A stretch of DNA of 64,000 nt from Ustulina deusta (Eukaryota; Ascomycota; Sordariomycetes; Xylariales; Xylariaceae), in contig JAJNNX010000065.1 of the NCBI GenBank assembly GCA_023159155.1, positions 245,595 to 309,594 on the forward strand, written 5' to 3'. The notes below the pieces were generated by a model that was given only the letters and a program-made list of their open reading frames with translations, was not told the origin of the DNA and searched no databases. Below are positions 1 to 12,699 of this stretch, one piece after another. Each line of letters opens with the position of its first letter. Positions within the stretch are counted from its first letter, which is position 1. The translations under genes were made by a program, and so were the position numbers.

Positions 1-700
1 CGCTTAAGAACTATTATAAGTCTTTATTTCTAGTAAGGTTATAGTATATCTTAAGTATAGCAATTATTTTATTTGTAGCTTTTTAGCTCTTTTGTTTATA
101 TATTATAACTATATTATTAATATATATAAACAGAAATATACTTTTTAAGAAGTAATAGCAAGGTTTATAAAATATTAGTTTAAAGCTTATTTTTTATAGT
201 AACTTAGTAAGTTTTTTTTGCTATAGTAAAAAAGATTTTTAAAGCTTATATAAGGCTTGTAATAATTTAACTATAATATTTAGCTTCTGGTAGCCTAGAA
301 GCATGCATATATAAATCTTTTTATTTAATTTAATATTTATAAAAATATTTATAGCGTTATATTGCTTAAGTTCTAAGTTAAACTTAATAATAATAGCTAT
401 TAATATTTTAAAAAATTTTCTTGCTAGTATATTAGTATAAATGTTTTTTTAGTTATTATTTAGTTACTGATTTTCTTATACTACTAAACAAGCTTTATAT
501 TTTTTATAATATTTATATTTATTAAACTTATAAATATAAATTTATATATAATCTAAAGTAATTTTTTTTTATAAAAAGCTTTTAAATATTTTTTTTTAAA
601 TGTTTATCTTTTTATAGTTTTATAAATAAATAAATTCTATTTATTTAAAGTAATCTTTTAACAAGTAATCTATAAAATCTTTATATTATTTTAATAGTTA
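1..700 (-). pseudogene. RIP-killed Copia reverse transcriptase fragment
   Basis: In one minus-strand frame I read a degraded Copia-type RT. At about 444-415 there is a stretch matching the T-F-A-P region. Further left a Y-I-N-N-I-V-I stretch at about 123-103 corresponds to the catalytic YVDDIV motif, with both Asp codons changed to Asn (GAT to AAT), exactly the change RIP makes on the other strand. A stretch matching the Y-G-L-R-K-S-P-L-L-W region lies between them. In-frame stops are TAA/TAG at expected Gln/Trp positions. The RNase H part would lie beyond the window start. It cannot encode a working enzyme as it stands. Confidence 0.65.
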
Positions 701-759
701 TAATAGATCTTATTAGTATATTTTTTTTTTTAGTCTAAAAAAGTTTATAATTAAAGTTT

Positions 760-1110
760 TAAATAATTAGTATCTAGCTTAAAAGTTTTTTTTTTTTATT
801 AACAAAGCTTTTAATAAGATTTATTAGCTATAATTAGTTATATAATAACTAATGAGCTTTTTTAAAAGTTTTTTTTTTTTATTAATAAAACTTTTAATAA
901 AATTTAGTAGCTATAATTGGATATATAATAAATAATAAGCTTTTTTAGGGGCTTTTTTCTTTTTACTAGCAAAGCTTTTAATAAGATTTAATAGCTATAA
1001 TTAATTATATAATAGTTAATAAGCTTTTTTAAAGGTTTTTTTTTTTTTATTAATAAAGCTTTTAATAAGATTTAGTAGCTATAATTAATTATAATAAATT
1101 TTTAAAAAGC
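760..1110 (-). repeat. Tandem AT-rich minisatellite inside the Copia element
   Basis: About four imperfect units of 70-80 bp, each with a core resembling AAAGCTTTTAATAAG followed by TAGCTATAATTA. The same core, in reverse complement, makes up the tandem repeats inside element A (about 12.9-13.6 kb and 16.5-17.0 kb). This is the main sequence link between the Copia element and the non-autonomous element A. Confidence 0.6.
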
Positions 1111-1879
1111 TTTTTAATAGCCTAGCTTTTTTGTTTTTGGTTATTAATTTGCTATTAATAGTTATTACTTTTTATAATTTAGCTGCATTAAAACTAATTG
1201 TTTAGTAAGTTATAATTAGAATATTAAAAGTTAATTTAGTAAAAATTTAGTATTTATTATTAGGCAGCTCTCTATTTAGGCTTAAATTTAGTAATTTAGC
1301 TTATAGTATTACTAAATATAGTAGGGCAGCTTTTGGACTCTATAGTAGTATTAATAATCTAAAGGCGAACTATAAATTAGTATAAGGATAGGAATTTTAA
1401 TAAAGAGCTTTTGTTTCTTTTTTTATAAGCTTATTTTTATTAAAAAATTTTTTAGATTTAGATTTATTAGTATTTTTAATATTATTTTTTAAAAGTTAGC
1501 TAGTAAGCTTGTTATTTTTTTGTTTATTAGCTATGTTTTTTTTAAAATTAAAAATATTTTAGTAACTAATATTATTTATTAATATTTTATATATTTCTAA
1601 AATTATTTTTAAAATTATTTTTATTATTACTAAAGAACTTATTTTTATTAAAAATTATGTTTTTTATTATTATAATTTTGTTTTTTTAAAAGAACTAGAT
1701 ATAGTAAGTGTTAGTAAATTAGTAGTTTATTAAATAGCTTATCTAGGCGTTAAAGTCAAGCTTTTTATACTTTTATTTTTTAAGTTTAGTTTTAGTAGTT
1801 ATAATAAATGTTATATATTTAAATATTTTTAAATAAAATATATAAAATGTTTGATTATAGCTAATAAGTTTTTATAAAT

Positions 1880-3030
1880 AATTAAAATATAAATAGAATT
1901 TTTTATATAGAGCTTGCTAGTAATTAATTTGTTTAAGTATCTAGTTATATAAATATATTATTATTTGAACTATTTTAAGCTAAAAAAAAGCAAAGAGCTT
2001 ATAATTGTTATATATTAAGCTTGCTTAATACTTAATAGTACTTTTTATTTTTTTAGCTGCTTTGTTAAGATTTTAAATATATAGTGGTAAGATTTTAAAA
2101 TTTACTTTATAAGCTTGTTTTATAGTTATTACTAAATATATAATTTTTTAATTATTACTAATAATCTTATTATTATATTTTATAACTTTTATTTTATTAT
2201 TATAATATATTTAAATATATTAAATATAATATTTAAAAGCTTTTTAAATAGTATTAATATATTTATTATTAGTATAATAGTTCTAGGTATAACTTAAGTA
2301 TTAATTAATAACTAGTATAATATATTATAAGCGCTTATTTTTATTAAAAGTGTTAAATTTATAAAAATTAATAGTTAATTAGGCATTAGTTTTTATAACT
2401 TTTAAACAAATATTTTGTATTATTTTGTAGTAAGCTTTAGATTTATTACATGCTATGTAGTCTATAGTTTGGATTTTGTTATTAAGGTATAAAATGATTG
2501 CTGCTCCTTTTATATAGTTAAATAACTGTTTTAAAAGTTTAGAGCTTATATATTTTAAACGTTAGTACTACTTATAAAAGCTAGCTTGAGATCTAGAGCG
2601 CTTTATATAAAAGTTTAGCAAGTTTTTTTATATATAGAATATTTGTTTAGTTAGGCGTTCTAAAAGATATTCTATAATATATTAGCTATATATTTGGGTT
2701 AAAAAACATAGAAATTTTTTTTATTAATATTTTAAAAGATCGGATTTAAGTTTATTATTTTAATATATACTTGTTTAGTTTAAGACTTATAAAAAAACTA
2801 AGTTAATAGCTATATTTAAACAAAAAGTAATATTATATAGCTAATATATAACTATACTTTTTAGGCCTTAAGCCTTAATATTAATTTTGTTATAGCTATA
2901 TATATAAATTGCGCTATTTCTTACTAGTATTATATTATTTAGGTTAATATTTTTTAAATATATAAAGTAATATATTTAATTAAATATATAAATAGTTAAT
3001 TTAGAGTTTATTATAGCTAAGTTATATAGT
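1880..3030 (-). pseudogene. RIP-killed Copia protease/GAG-pre-integrase/integrase region
   Basis: A continuous minus-strand frame of roughly 380 codons is interrupted only by RIP-type stops. From its N-terminal side it shows a protease-linker stretch (I-A-I-N-L-V followed by G/S-I-Y-W, about 2860-2760). It then has the GAG-pre-integrase signature R-L-(G/K)-(H/Y)-I-S-S-K-L-L (2561-2532), where His has become Tyr (CAT to TAT). After this comes a long segment with the spacing of the Copia integrase core. This identifies the element as Ty1/Copia rather than Ty3/Gypsy. The assignment is by eye from motif order; no profile search was run. Confidence 0.6.
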
Positions 3031-4516
3031 TTATATATTTTAGTAAGTTTTTAGTTAGTAATAAATAAGCTTGCTATTTTTGCTATAAAAGGCTTTAGAA
3101 GTTAATTACTTTAAAGGTTATCTTTTAAAACTTTAAATCCTTTTTTTTTTTTATTGTTTTTGCGCTTTTTTTACTGCTTATTTAACGCTTTTTTTATTTG
3201 CTATATATATTTTAGCTATTCTATTAATGCTTTAATTAAGTTTTTAGCTTTTTAATTAAAATTTTATAAATATAAGCTAGTAGTTTGATATATAGTAATA
3301 ACTATAGTATATAATATAATTTTTTATGTTTGGGTTTTTTTTTTTAGCTTTAGTCCTTATATTAATATAAAAGCGCTTAATAAAAATGTTTTTAAAACTT
3401 TTTTTTTAATTGTTTTGGTAGCTTTTGTAACTATTGTTAATTTAGTATTATTAATAATTTTTGCAATTTTAATAATTTTATTTAAAGTAATTTTTTTTTG
3501 ATTGTTTATAGAATTGTCTGAATTATTTTAGTTGTTAGAAAGTTTAAAAGTATTAAAAGCATTTTTTTTAATAATCCTTTTAGAAATATAGGTTATGTTT
3601 AAAATTATAACCTTTTGGTATAGTTCGGTAATAATAGTTTAGTATTATAAAGTATTATGTATAATAATATTATAATAGATATTTTAAAAAAAAGTAACTT
3701 AAGCTAAATAAATATTTTATAAAGCTTTTTTTAAGTTAATAATAAGTTTAAACAAATTTATTATTTTAGCGCTTTTTAAATAAGTTTTAAAAACTTTATT
3801 AAGCTATTTGTTTATTTATTTAATTAAATTTTTAATAAGTTTTTTAGTTATAAAATTAATAAAAGCTTTATATTTTAACTTATATTTAAACTTTAGAATA
3901 TATTAAGTTATATTTTTAAGCTTTTTAAAGTTATTATATTACTTATTAATTATTTAGTTAGTTTTTATTTATATTAAATAGTAGTTTAAATAGACTGTTT
4001 TATATATTTATTTAGTAAGCTTAATAAGCTTAATTTAGTAGTTAATATAATATTTAAAAATAATTTTGTAGTATTATTTAGTATTTTAATATAATGTTTT
4101 TTTAGTAATAGTTAATTTTATATATATTGCAATATTAAAATCAGCAGTTCTAATAAAAAAAAAATTGCTTATTAGTAGTACGTTTAGTAGCTAAAGCTAT
4201 AGAGCTCGCTTTTTTCTTAGAACTATATATTTCTAAAAGTTGTAGTTGCAAGCGCTAATAATAAAATTTTTTTTTTATAGCAGGAAATTTTTTAAAAAAT
4301 TAAACATAATAATATATTATTTAAACATAGTAGCAATCTTTATATATTTCCGGCTAAAAATCGCTTATAATAAAGTATAAAAATTAATAAAACTTTTAAT
4401 TATTAGATTTAATATTATAAAATATACTATATATATATGTTTAAATTGCTTTTTTTTATTATTATTTCTTATAGGTCCTATTTTGTTTCTATAAAATATT
4501 TATTTATAAGCTTGCT

Positions 4517-4543
4517 AGTAAGTATGGCCTAGCCACACTTACT
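4517..4543. repeat. 27-bp imperfect palindrome
   Basis: AGTAAGTATGG and CCACACTTACT face each other around a short centre in the GC-richer strip (4490-4667) between the Copia element and the first LTR of array A. It could be the end of a degraded DNA transposon or a chance hairpin. No target duplication was identified. Confidence 0.4.
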
Positions 4544-4667
4544 AAGCTATATTATTAAGCTATAACGCTTATATAACTAAGTGATCCTGCTATCCATGCT
4601 TAATTAGCTCTTTTCACAGCTACTAGCTAGACCTGTTAACGCCCCACTTATCTTCTACAATAACATC

Positions 4668-4935
4668 TGTCGGATTAAGTGGTGGCTAGGTAGTGATGTG
4701 AGCCACATAGTGGCTAGTGAGAGGTGCCCTTATAGGGGGTATGCCCTTAGCAAATAGAGCGTTATATGGCTAAATGAGTGGATCCACACCTAACTGTATG
4801 AGGGATATATATGTATGTAGGGTGTAGAGTACACCCATACAGACCTACAACAACAACAATACAACAGACCTTCTGCGGGCAATACGTAGCTACGGGCCAA
4901 TCTTTTAGCTTTTTAGTGTAGTGCTAAATCTAACA
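4668..4935 (+). repeat. Element A LTR, copy 1 (5' outer LTR)
   Basis: 268 bp, from TGTCGGATTAAG to GCTAAATCTAACA. It is preceded by the target duplication ACATC (4663-4667). It keeps many C/G bases and CA/TG dinucleotides, for example the GTGAGAGGTGCCC and GGGCAATACGTAG stretches, unlike the internal sequence. It aligns without gaps in overall length to the other two copies. Confidence 0.9.
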
Positions 4936-5401
4936 ATTAAGATTCTCATTAATACCCTATATTCTACTGCAAACGCTATATATATATATTGCTAACGAGC
5001 TCTTTACCGGCATACGTATTGGCCGGCGATCTATTCGAAATACTTTATTACAAGCATTACAAAAGCTAACAGTAAGCGCTCTTTTTATTAAAACAATCTA
5101 AAAATGCAAAATATTCTATTATAAGCGCTATAAATATTAATAGCAAGTATTTTTTTTAATATAATTAAACTAAAACATAAAATATATATATATAAAATAT
5201 ATACTAGTAAGTTTTTTAATAATAGAATTAAAGTATTATTAATTTTTTTATTATATATATAATAATAAATATTTATATTAAATATAGTAATTTTTTTAAT
5301 TTTAGCTATATATTTATTATAATAGTTATAACAATTAATTTTAATTTATTTAATAATTTTTTATTATAAAAAAAGATTTTATTACTAATACTTATAATTA
5401 T

Positions 5402-5635
5402 TGTAATAGTTAGTATAGTCTTAGCAAAAACCCGCAAGAACTCTAGACCTATATAGTAATAAAATAGAAAATCTATGCATAGACCAACCTATAACTCTGC
5501 AGCTATATATATAAAGTTTATATTTATTTATTTTATAAACTCTAACTTTTTTTTTTTTTTTTTTTTTTAGTTTAAAGTTTTTGTTTATAATATTAATAAA
5601 CTAGTTATAAAAACTTTATTTAATTAATTATAATA
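5402..5635 (+). repeat. Element B copy 1, 5' LTR
   Basis: 234 bp; shares with every other B LTR the words CTCTAGACCTATATAG-like, CTGCAGCTATATATA-like, a long poly-T run and an AAACTAG..AAGC(T/A)TTA tail. Length differences between B LTRs come mainly from the poly-T run. Confidence 0.85.
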
Positions 5636-8600
5636 TTATTTTAAGCTTACTAATTATTTATTAATAAATATTTAATAAATATATATTTTTTATTTTGTTA
5701 TAATTAATAAAATATAAATAAAAAATTTTTTTTAATTATATATTTAATATAAAAAATTATATATTTTATAATATAAATCTAACTTTAATATAATTTTAAT
5801 AAAATTTTTAATTTTTATATTATTTAAAAATTAATAATTTATAAAAAACTTAATTTTAAATATTTTTATTTTATTTTTAGTTTTTAAATAATTAAAATAA
5901 TTTTAATTTTTAAATATAGTTAGTTTTTTATTATTAGATAATTTAAAAAAAAAAATTTTATAAAAAAAAAAAAAATTTAAACATTAGATTTTTTTGTAAA
6001 TATTTTAGGTAAATTAATATTTAAAAAAAAATTTAAAAAAAATAAAAAGTTAAAACTTAAAAAAGCAAAATTTAAACTAGAACTAAAATAATTTAAAATA
6101 AATAATATATTTAAAAATATAGTACTAAATATTATAATTATATAAGCTTATAATTTTATATTAGTTTTAATAGAACTTTTTTAGTAAATAAATAAAATAA
6201 AGCGTTAATTTTTTAATATATTTATTTTAGTATTTTTAAAAAATAACTATAATTTAATAATAAAAAATATATTTAAAAATATTAATTTTAAATTTTTTAA
6301 TTTTATTGTTTTATTTGTTTTTTATTTTATTAGTTTATTATTTAACGTTTTAAATTTTATTTATATTAAAAAAGCTAAAATATAAAAAATTAATTTTAGT
6401 AAGTTTATAAAAAATAAAGCTTTAGTTAATAATTAGGTTTATAAACTAATAAAAAAATTAAATAAAAATATTACTATATTCTGAACTAAAAATAGCTAAT
6501 TTTAATATATTATAAACTAATTAAAAAAATATATTAAAAAATTAATAAAAATATATTTTTATTTAATTAAAAAAATTATTTAATAATATTATTAAAATAA
6601 TTTAAACTTTATTAATAATTTATTATAATTTTAATTAAATAATTATTATTTATAAAATATTTTAAGTTTATATATATAAAACTAATAAAAATATTAATAA
6701 GTTTATTTTTATATTTAATAATTTAGTTTAAAAATATTAATTTATAAAATTATAATAAAAATATAAATTATAAAACTATTTTAGTATAAATTTTAAAAAA
6801 AATTTATGTAAAACTTTTATAAATTTAAATATTTTTTATAAATTATTTATTAAAAAAATTATTAAATTAATATATAATATTAAATAAACTTATAAAAATT
6901 ATTAATAAATTAAATTTATTAGTTTAATTAAATAAAAATCTAATTTAAATAATTAAACTTTTAATAAATTTGCTTATTAATTTTTAGTTAATTTTAAAAA
7001 TTTTAAAACTTTTATTTTAAAATAATTAAAAAAAGTATTAATTATAAAAAAAAAAAAACTTATTAAAATAATAAAACTTATTTTATTTGTAAAAAAAAAA
7101 AATATATATTAATTAATTATTTTAATTAAAAATTTAAAGTTTTAAGTATTTAATTAGTAAAAAAAAGCTATAATAAAAATAGTTTTAGTAGTTTATTTAA
7201 TTTAAAAAACAAATAAAACTAATAAAAGTTTTTTTGTTAGTTTTTTTATTTATTTTAATTAAAATATATAACTAAAATAAATTAATTATTTTTAAAATAT
7301 TTATTTAATTATAAATTAATAATATTAAAATAAAAACTTTAATTTTATATAATAAATTAAATAATAATTAAAAATAAAAATAGTTTATTTAATTAAACTT
7401 TAAAAGTTTTATAACTATTAAAATAAAATAGTTAGTAAAGTTTATAAATATTTAATATATATTATAAAAATTAATAATTAATAATTTAAAAATTAAATAT
7501 TTTAAGTTATTAATTTTAGTTATAATATTATTATTAATATTAAATAATTAATAAAATAAAATATTTTAATAAAAACTTAAAAATAATAATTAATCAAACT
7601 AAATAATTTATTTTTATTAGTTTAATTTTTGCTAATAATTATAATTAAACTTTTTAGCTATAAATAATAAAATATAAACTTAAAAATATAAAAAAATACT
7701 AATTAATATAATTAAATATTAAAAAAATATTATTAAATATTAAAATAATTTTTTAAAAATAAAACAATTAGCCTAAAAATAACTAAAATTAAAAAAAAGG
7801 GAAAAAAATTTAAAACTTTTAAACTTAAAATAAAAGAAATCTATATAGTAATTTTTAAAAATTAAAAAAACTAAACTGCTATTAAAAAAATTATATAAAA
7901 CTTTTAAAATTATTTTTATTAAAATAAATAAAAATAACTAACTAAAAAAACTTTAAAAAAATTTATTATAATTAAGTTTATAATAATTAAAAATAATTAT
8001 ATTAAGCTATTTAAAAAATATTTAAAAATAATTAATATTTTATAAAAAAAATAAATTTAGATTAATTAAATAGTACTATAAAAAACTTTTAATAATAAAC
8101 TAATCTTATTTTAAAAAAAAAAACTTTAAATATATAAAATTAATATAAAGCTTTTTGCTTTTTTAATTATTATATTTAAAAAGATTTTTTTTTAAAAAAA
8201 AATCTAAAACTTTACTACTATTATAACTAAAATTTAATATAGTACTAAAACTTAATAATAAAAAATATATTTTTAATTTTTATTAATATTAAATATTTAT
8301 ATAATTTATTTTATTTAAAAAAAATTTATAAATAAACTGCTAACTATAAATTTTATTAAATAAAATATAAATTTAAATATTATTTTTATTTTGTTTATAT
8401 TTAAACTTAAATTAATTAAATATAAATTTATAATTAATTATTAATAAAAAAATATATATTTAAAAAATTAAATTATATTAGTTTTAAATATTAATAGTAC
8501 TATATTTAATTATTATAATATTATTTGTTTTATAAAACTAAATATTATTAAAGCTTTTTATTAATTATTATTAATTATAAAATTATATTATTATTTTTTT

Positions 8601-9330
8601 TGAAACTTATAAAAAAATATTTTAATAAAAAGTTTTATTATTTAGTTTAAAAATAAAACCTGTTTAATAATAAGCTTTTATTAATATATAAATTTAAGAA
8701 TTTTTAAATAAATTTATAAATATTTATATAAATAATGTTTTAATTTATTTTAAAACTAAAAAATAGTATTAGACCTATTATAAAAAAGTAATTTATTGTT
8801 TATATTAAACTAAATATTAAAAAAATATTAAAAAATCTTATTTTAATATATTTATTATTAATTATTTAAAAATAATTATAAAAACTAAAATTAAAATTAG
8901 AATTAATTTTATAAAAATTTAAGCAATTCTAAATTAGGATTTTAATAATTTTAAAAATATTAAATTAATTTAATTATTTTTAAAGCTTTATAATTATATT
9001 TATATATTTATTTATTATACTAATAAAATTACTACTTTTTTAAATTAATTATTAAAAAAAAATAAACTATTTATAATAAAATTAAAATAAAATTAAGTTT
9101 TTAAATATATAAAACTACTAATATATAAAGCATTTGTTCTAGCTTTTTTTAGGCCTAGCTAACTAATATAAATAAAAATAAATATTTTATATAATATAAT
9201 AAAAAAAATTATTTAGTAGTAATAAAAAAATATAACTTAAAAACTTATAAAATATTTTTTTAAAATAATAATATTAACTAAACAAGTTTATTTAATTTAG
9301 AACTATAAATTTTTAGTAGTAATATAAACT

Positions 9331-9535
9331 TTAGAATACTACTACTTAAAGCTTTTTAGAATTAAATTTTTTATAATAACTAATTATTAAATTTTATTAA
9401 ATTTTTTAAATAAATAGATTTTATTAATATAATAAATAGATTAGGCCAATTTTTTATTAAATTTAAATATTATTTTTTAATACTAACTAAAATAAAAAAA
9501 TATAGTAGCTAATGCGTTATTAAAAAAAATAGCTA
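9331..9535 (+). pseudogene. RIP-killed Gypsy RNase H fragment (B copy 1)
   Basis: The plus frame starting at 9331 reads as a Ty3/Gypsy RNase H end: L-E-Y-Y-Y-L, then K-F-F-I-I-T-N-Y (family form F-x-V-x-T-D-H, with D to N and H to Y changes expected from RIP). It closes with N-I-V-A-N-A-L-L-K-K (family form N-x-V-A-D-A-L-S-R). In-frame stops are TAA/TAG. The matching region in B copy 2 lies at about 20970-21170. Confidence 0.7.
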
Positions 9536-10829
9536 AGCTTTTTATAATTAAAGCTAAAAAAACAAAAAAAAAAACAATAGTATTAGTTCTATTTAATAAA
9601 ATATTAAGTTTTATATTAATTATAGATTTATTACTTAATATTTTTTAAAAAGCTAACCTAGTAGACCTAATTAAACAAAAAAACTAGCTGTAAGATTTAA
9701 AAAATAAAAACAAAAAACTATGCATACTTAAAATTATTTTAAATAGAACTATTTTTTTTTTATATAGCTTTAATTTAAAAAACTTATATATTTTTAATTA
9801 CTATATATTAAAATTAATATAAAACAATTAAAATATTAGAACTAGAATATTATTAGCTTTATTTAAAATATAATTATAAATAATATATATATAATTATTA
9901 TAATTATAAAAAAACAAAATATTATAAAACAAAACTTTTAGCTTTTTTTATTTATTGCTTATATTAGCTATAATATAATAATATATAGTAATAAATAATA
10001 AAAATATATTATTTAATTAATAAAATTATAATTATATATAAATATTTATAAATAAGTTTAGTTATTTAATTATAATTTTATTTAGCAAAAAAATAAATAT
10101 TATAAAGTTACTAGCTATATAATATTATAAAAATTTATATAGATTTTTTAGTATACCGGATATATAAATATTAAATAATATAAAACTATTTATTTTTAAA
10201 TTTATAATAATAATTAATAGTTTTATAAATATTAAATACTACTTTAATAATATTTACTATTTTTAAATTTAAAAAGTAATAAAATTAATTAATTAAAAAC
10301 TAGACTAATAATTCTATTTTTATATTAATAAATACTAAAATAATTAAAATATTTAATTTTTTGCTTTAAACTTTATATATAATTTTTTATAATATTTATT
10401 AATTAATATATTACTACTAAAAGTAGTAATAAAAATTAAAACATAAAACTTTTTAATAGTAAATATTAGCAAAACTATTATAAATTTTAATACTAAGCAA
10501 TAAACGCTTAAACTAATCCGCTAAACTTAAAATATTTAAAAAATAATATATAATATAGCAACTATTGCATAAAAATAATATAAGCTATAAATTAATAAAA
10601 AAAAACACTTAATAAATTTTAAAATAAAAAATAAAGTTTTTTTAAAAAAAAAAAGCTTTATAATATAAGTATTAATTATTAGATTAGACTTTTAGTTAGT
10701 TAGACCTTTTAAAATCCTAAAAAAATAAAAATTTAGCTATATTTTTAATTTATTTAACTTTTATAAAATAAAAAACTTGTTTTATACTAACTAATTATAA
10801 AAAGCAAGCAATAATTTTTTATTTTAATA

Positions 10830-11055
10830 AATCTAATTATTATTTTTAGCTAAAAATATTAATAATAAAGCAAAATTTAAAATTAAACAAATCAAACAAT
10901 TAAAAATATACAAAAAAAATAAAAAGCTACAATACTAAATTGCTTAAAAAAGCTATAATTCTAATAATACCTAATATATAGCTTAAAATTTTAAAAACGC
11001 ACTAATTAAACTTAACTAATTATATAAAACTTATAAAAAAGCTCCCGGATTTCTA
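10830..11055 (+). pseudogene. RIP-killed chromodomain-like C-terminus of Gypsy integrase (B copy 1)
   Basis: In the plus frame just before the 3' end of pol I read K-F-K-I-K-Q-I, then K-K-L-Q-Y, a position for the W-K-G-Y motif, N-T-x-Y, then N-F-K-N-A and a K-A-P-G-F end. This fits the order of chromodomains fused to fungal chromovirus integrases (E-V-E-x-I, L-x-Y-L-V-K-W-x-G-Y, T-W-E-P, N-x-x-N-A), with E to K and W to stop changes from RIP. Assigned by eye and only moderately certain. Confidence 0.5.
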
Positions 11056-11219
11056 ATAAAATTATAAAAATAAATATATATAATAATAGCTAATAACTTT
11101 ATAAATAACTATAAAAATAATAATAAAGCAATATAATATAAAAAAGCTATATAAACTTAATATTATTAGTAACTTTAAATTAAAACTATATTTAAATTTT
11201 TAGTTTTAAAAAAAAGTAG

Positions 11220-11458
11220 TATAACGGTTAGTACAGTTTTAGCGAAGACCTGTAAAAATTCTAGACCTATATAGTAATAAAATAAAAAGTCTATATATAG
11301 ACTAACCTATAACTTTATAGCTATATATACAGAATCTATATCTACCCATTTTATAAACTTTGATTTTTTTTTCTTTCTTTTTTTCTTTTTTAGCTTAGAG
11401 TCTTTATTTATAGTATTAATAAACTAGCTATAAAAGCTTTACTTAACTGATTGTGACA
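11220..11458 (+). repeat. Element B copy 1, 3' LTR
   Basis: 239 bp, beginning TATAACGGTTAGTACAG and ending ACTGATTGTGACA. It keeps more C/G than the 5' LTR of the same element, for example the AGCGAAGACCTG stretch. Confidence 0.85.
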
Positions 11459-11519
11459 ATTATAATTTATAAAACTATATAATATTTATAAATTAAGCTT
11501 TATAATTTATAGTATTAAA

Positions 11520-12500
11520 AACACTAATAATTAATAAATTTCTTTTAAACTTAAATATTGATTTTATTATTATTATATATATAAATCTTACTACTACTAA
11601 AAAATATTTATATTAATACGCTAAATAGTACTATAATATAGCTTTTAAACGCTATAATATTTACTATATAAAGGTTACTAAGCTTACTAAATAAATATAA
11701 AAAATAATCTAAATTATTAATTAATAATATAATAACTTAAAAAAACTTAATAATATAATATAAATAGTTCTAAAATTTAAATATAAATAAATATATAATA
11801 TTTATTAATATATTAATTAAAAAATATATTATAAATTTTATTAAATAGATTAATATATAGCTAAATAAAATTATTAAAATTTATATTAAAAAGTTTAAAA
11901 TAAATATTTTTAAGTTAGTTATTAATCTAAAAAAAGCTTTCTAAAAGTTTTATTTAAACTAAACTATATTATTTAAGTTTATATATTATATTATTATAAT
12001 AAATAATACTTTAAAATATTAAACTATAATTATTAAATTATATTAAAAAGTTAATATATAGAACTTTTTAAAAACTATTAAAAGAAATGCTTAATTAATA
12101 TTTATTATTAAAAAAGATCTAGCTAAAAAATTAAACAAAAAGCTTACTAAAAAACTAGCTAAAGAGCTTAAAAAGCTTAAAAAGCCTAAAAAATCTAAAA
12201 AATTTAGTACTAATAGCAATAGTAACAAAAAAAATAATTATAAAAATAATAAGCCTACTAGCTACTTTAAATCTAATTATAATAATAAAAATAGTAATAG
12301 TAAAAATAGTAAGCTTACTAACTATTTAAAATCTAATTATAATAGTAATAATAAAGGTAGCAAGCTTGTTAATTATTTTAAATTTAATTATTTATTTAAA
12401 AATAATAAATAGCTTAGTAGTAATAAAAAAAGCCCTAAATATATTTTTATTAAACGTTTTTGCGCTAATATATATATTTAAACTAAAAAAAAAACTTTAA
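11520..12500 (+). pseudogene. gag-like remnant in element A, unit 1
   Basis: A plus-strand frame with RIP-type stops. It contains a stretch reminiscent of a Copia-type gag, followed from about 12110 by a long run rich in Lys, Asn and Ser (probably Glu/Asp/Ser before RIP), with two to three repeated segments of the type S-Y/N-Y-F/L-K-S-N-Y-N. A short C-containing tail follows. No protease, integrase or RT signature was found in the rest of the unit, so element A would have depended on proteins from another element. Confidence 0.4.
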
Positions 12501-12699
12501 TATAATAAATTATATGTTTTATTATAACTATTATTTAAAAGCGCGTTATTAGTATATTTTTTTAAAGCTTAAATTTAATAAATAAGTTTTTAACCCTATA
12601 ACTAAATAATTAGCTAATTAGCAAATAAAATAAAATAAAAATATTTAGTATATTTTTAAAAAAATATAAAAATAATTAAACTTGCGTTAAAAAAGTAGT

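Larger units (their letters stand above)
1..4480 (-). mobile_element. RIP-degraded Ty1/Copia retrotransposon, truncated by window edge
   Basis: Very AT-rich sequence. Read on the minus strand it gives long stretches in one frame broken almost only by TAA/TAG, as expected when CAA/CAG glutamine codons are hit by RIP. The order on the minus strand fits Copia pol: protease-like region (about 3020-2780), GAG-pre-integrase motif (about 2560-2530), integrase (to about 1900), a Lys/Asn-rich linker with tandem repeats (about 1750-760), and reverse transcriptase from about 700 into the window edge. The gag part would lie at about 3000-4250, but I could not recognise it. The right boundary is uncertain. 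I did not find a terminal LTR; moderately GC sequence resumes at about 4490. Confidence 0.7.
5402..11458 (+). mobile_element. Ty3/Gypsy chromovirus B, copy 1 (full length, RIP-degraded)
   Basis: 6057 bp. LTRs lie at 5402-5635 and 11220-11458, with ends TGTAATAG and TGATTGTGACA (less mutated copies show TGTAACAG and TGATCGTAA). The target duplication ATTAT lies at 5397-5401 and 11459-11463. The same site in element A unit 2 (about 15050) is uninterrupted. A purine tract (AAAAAAAAGTAG) precedes the right LTR, giving plus orientation. The internal frame shows RT/RNase H and a C-terminal chromodomain-like segment, with TAA/TAG in place of Gln codons throughout. Confidence 0.9.
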
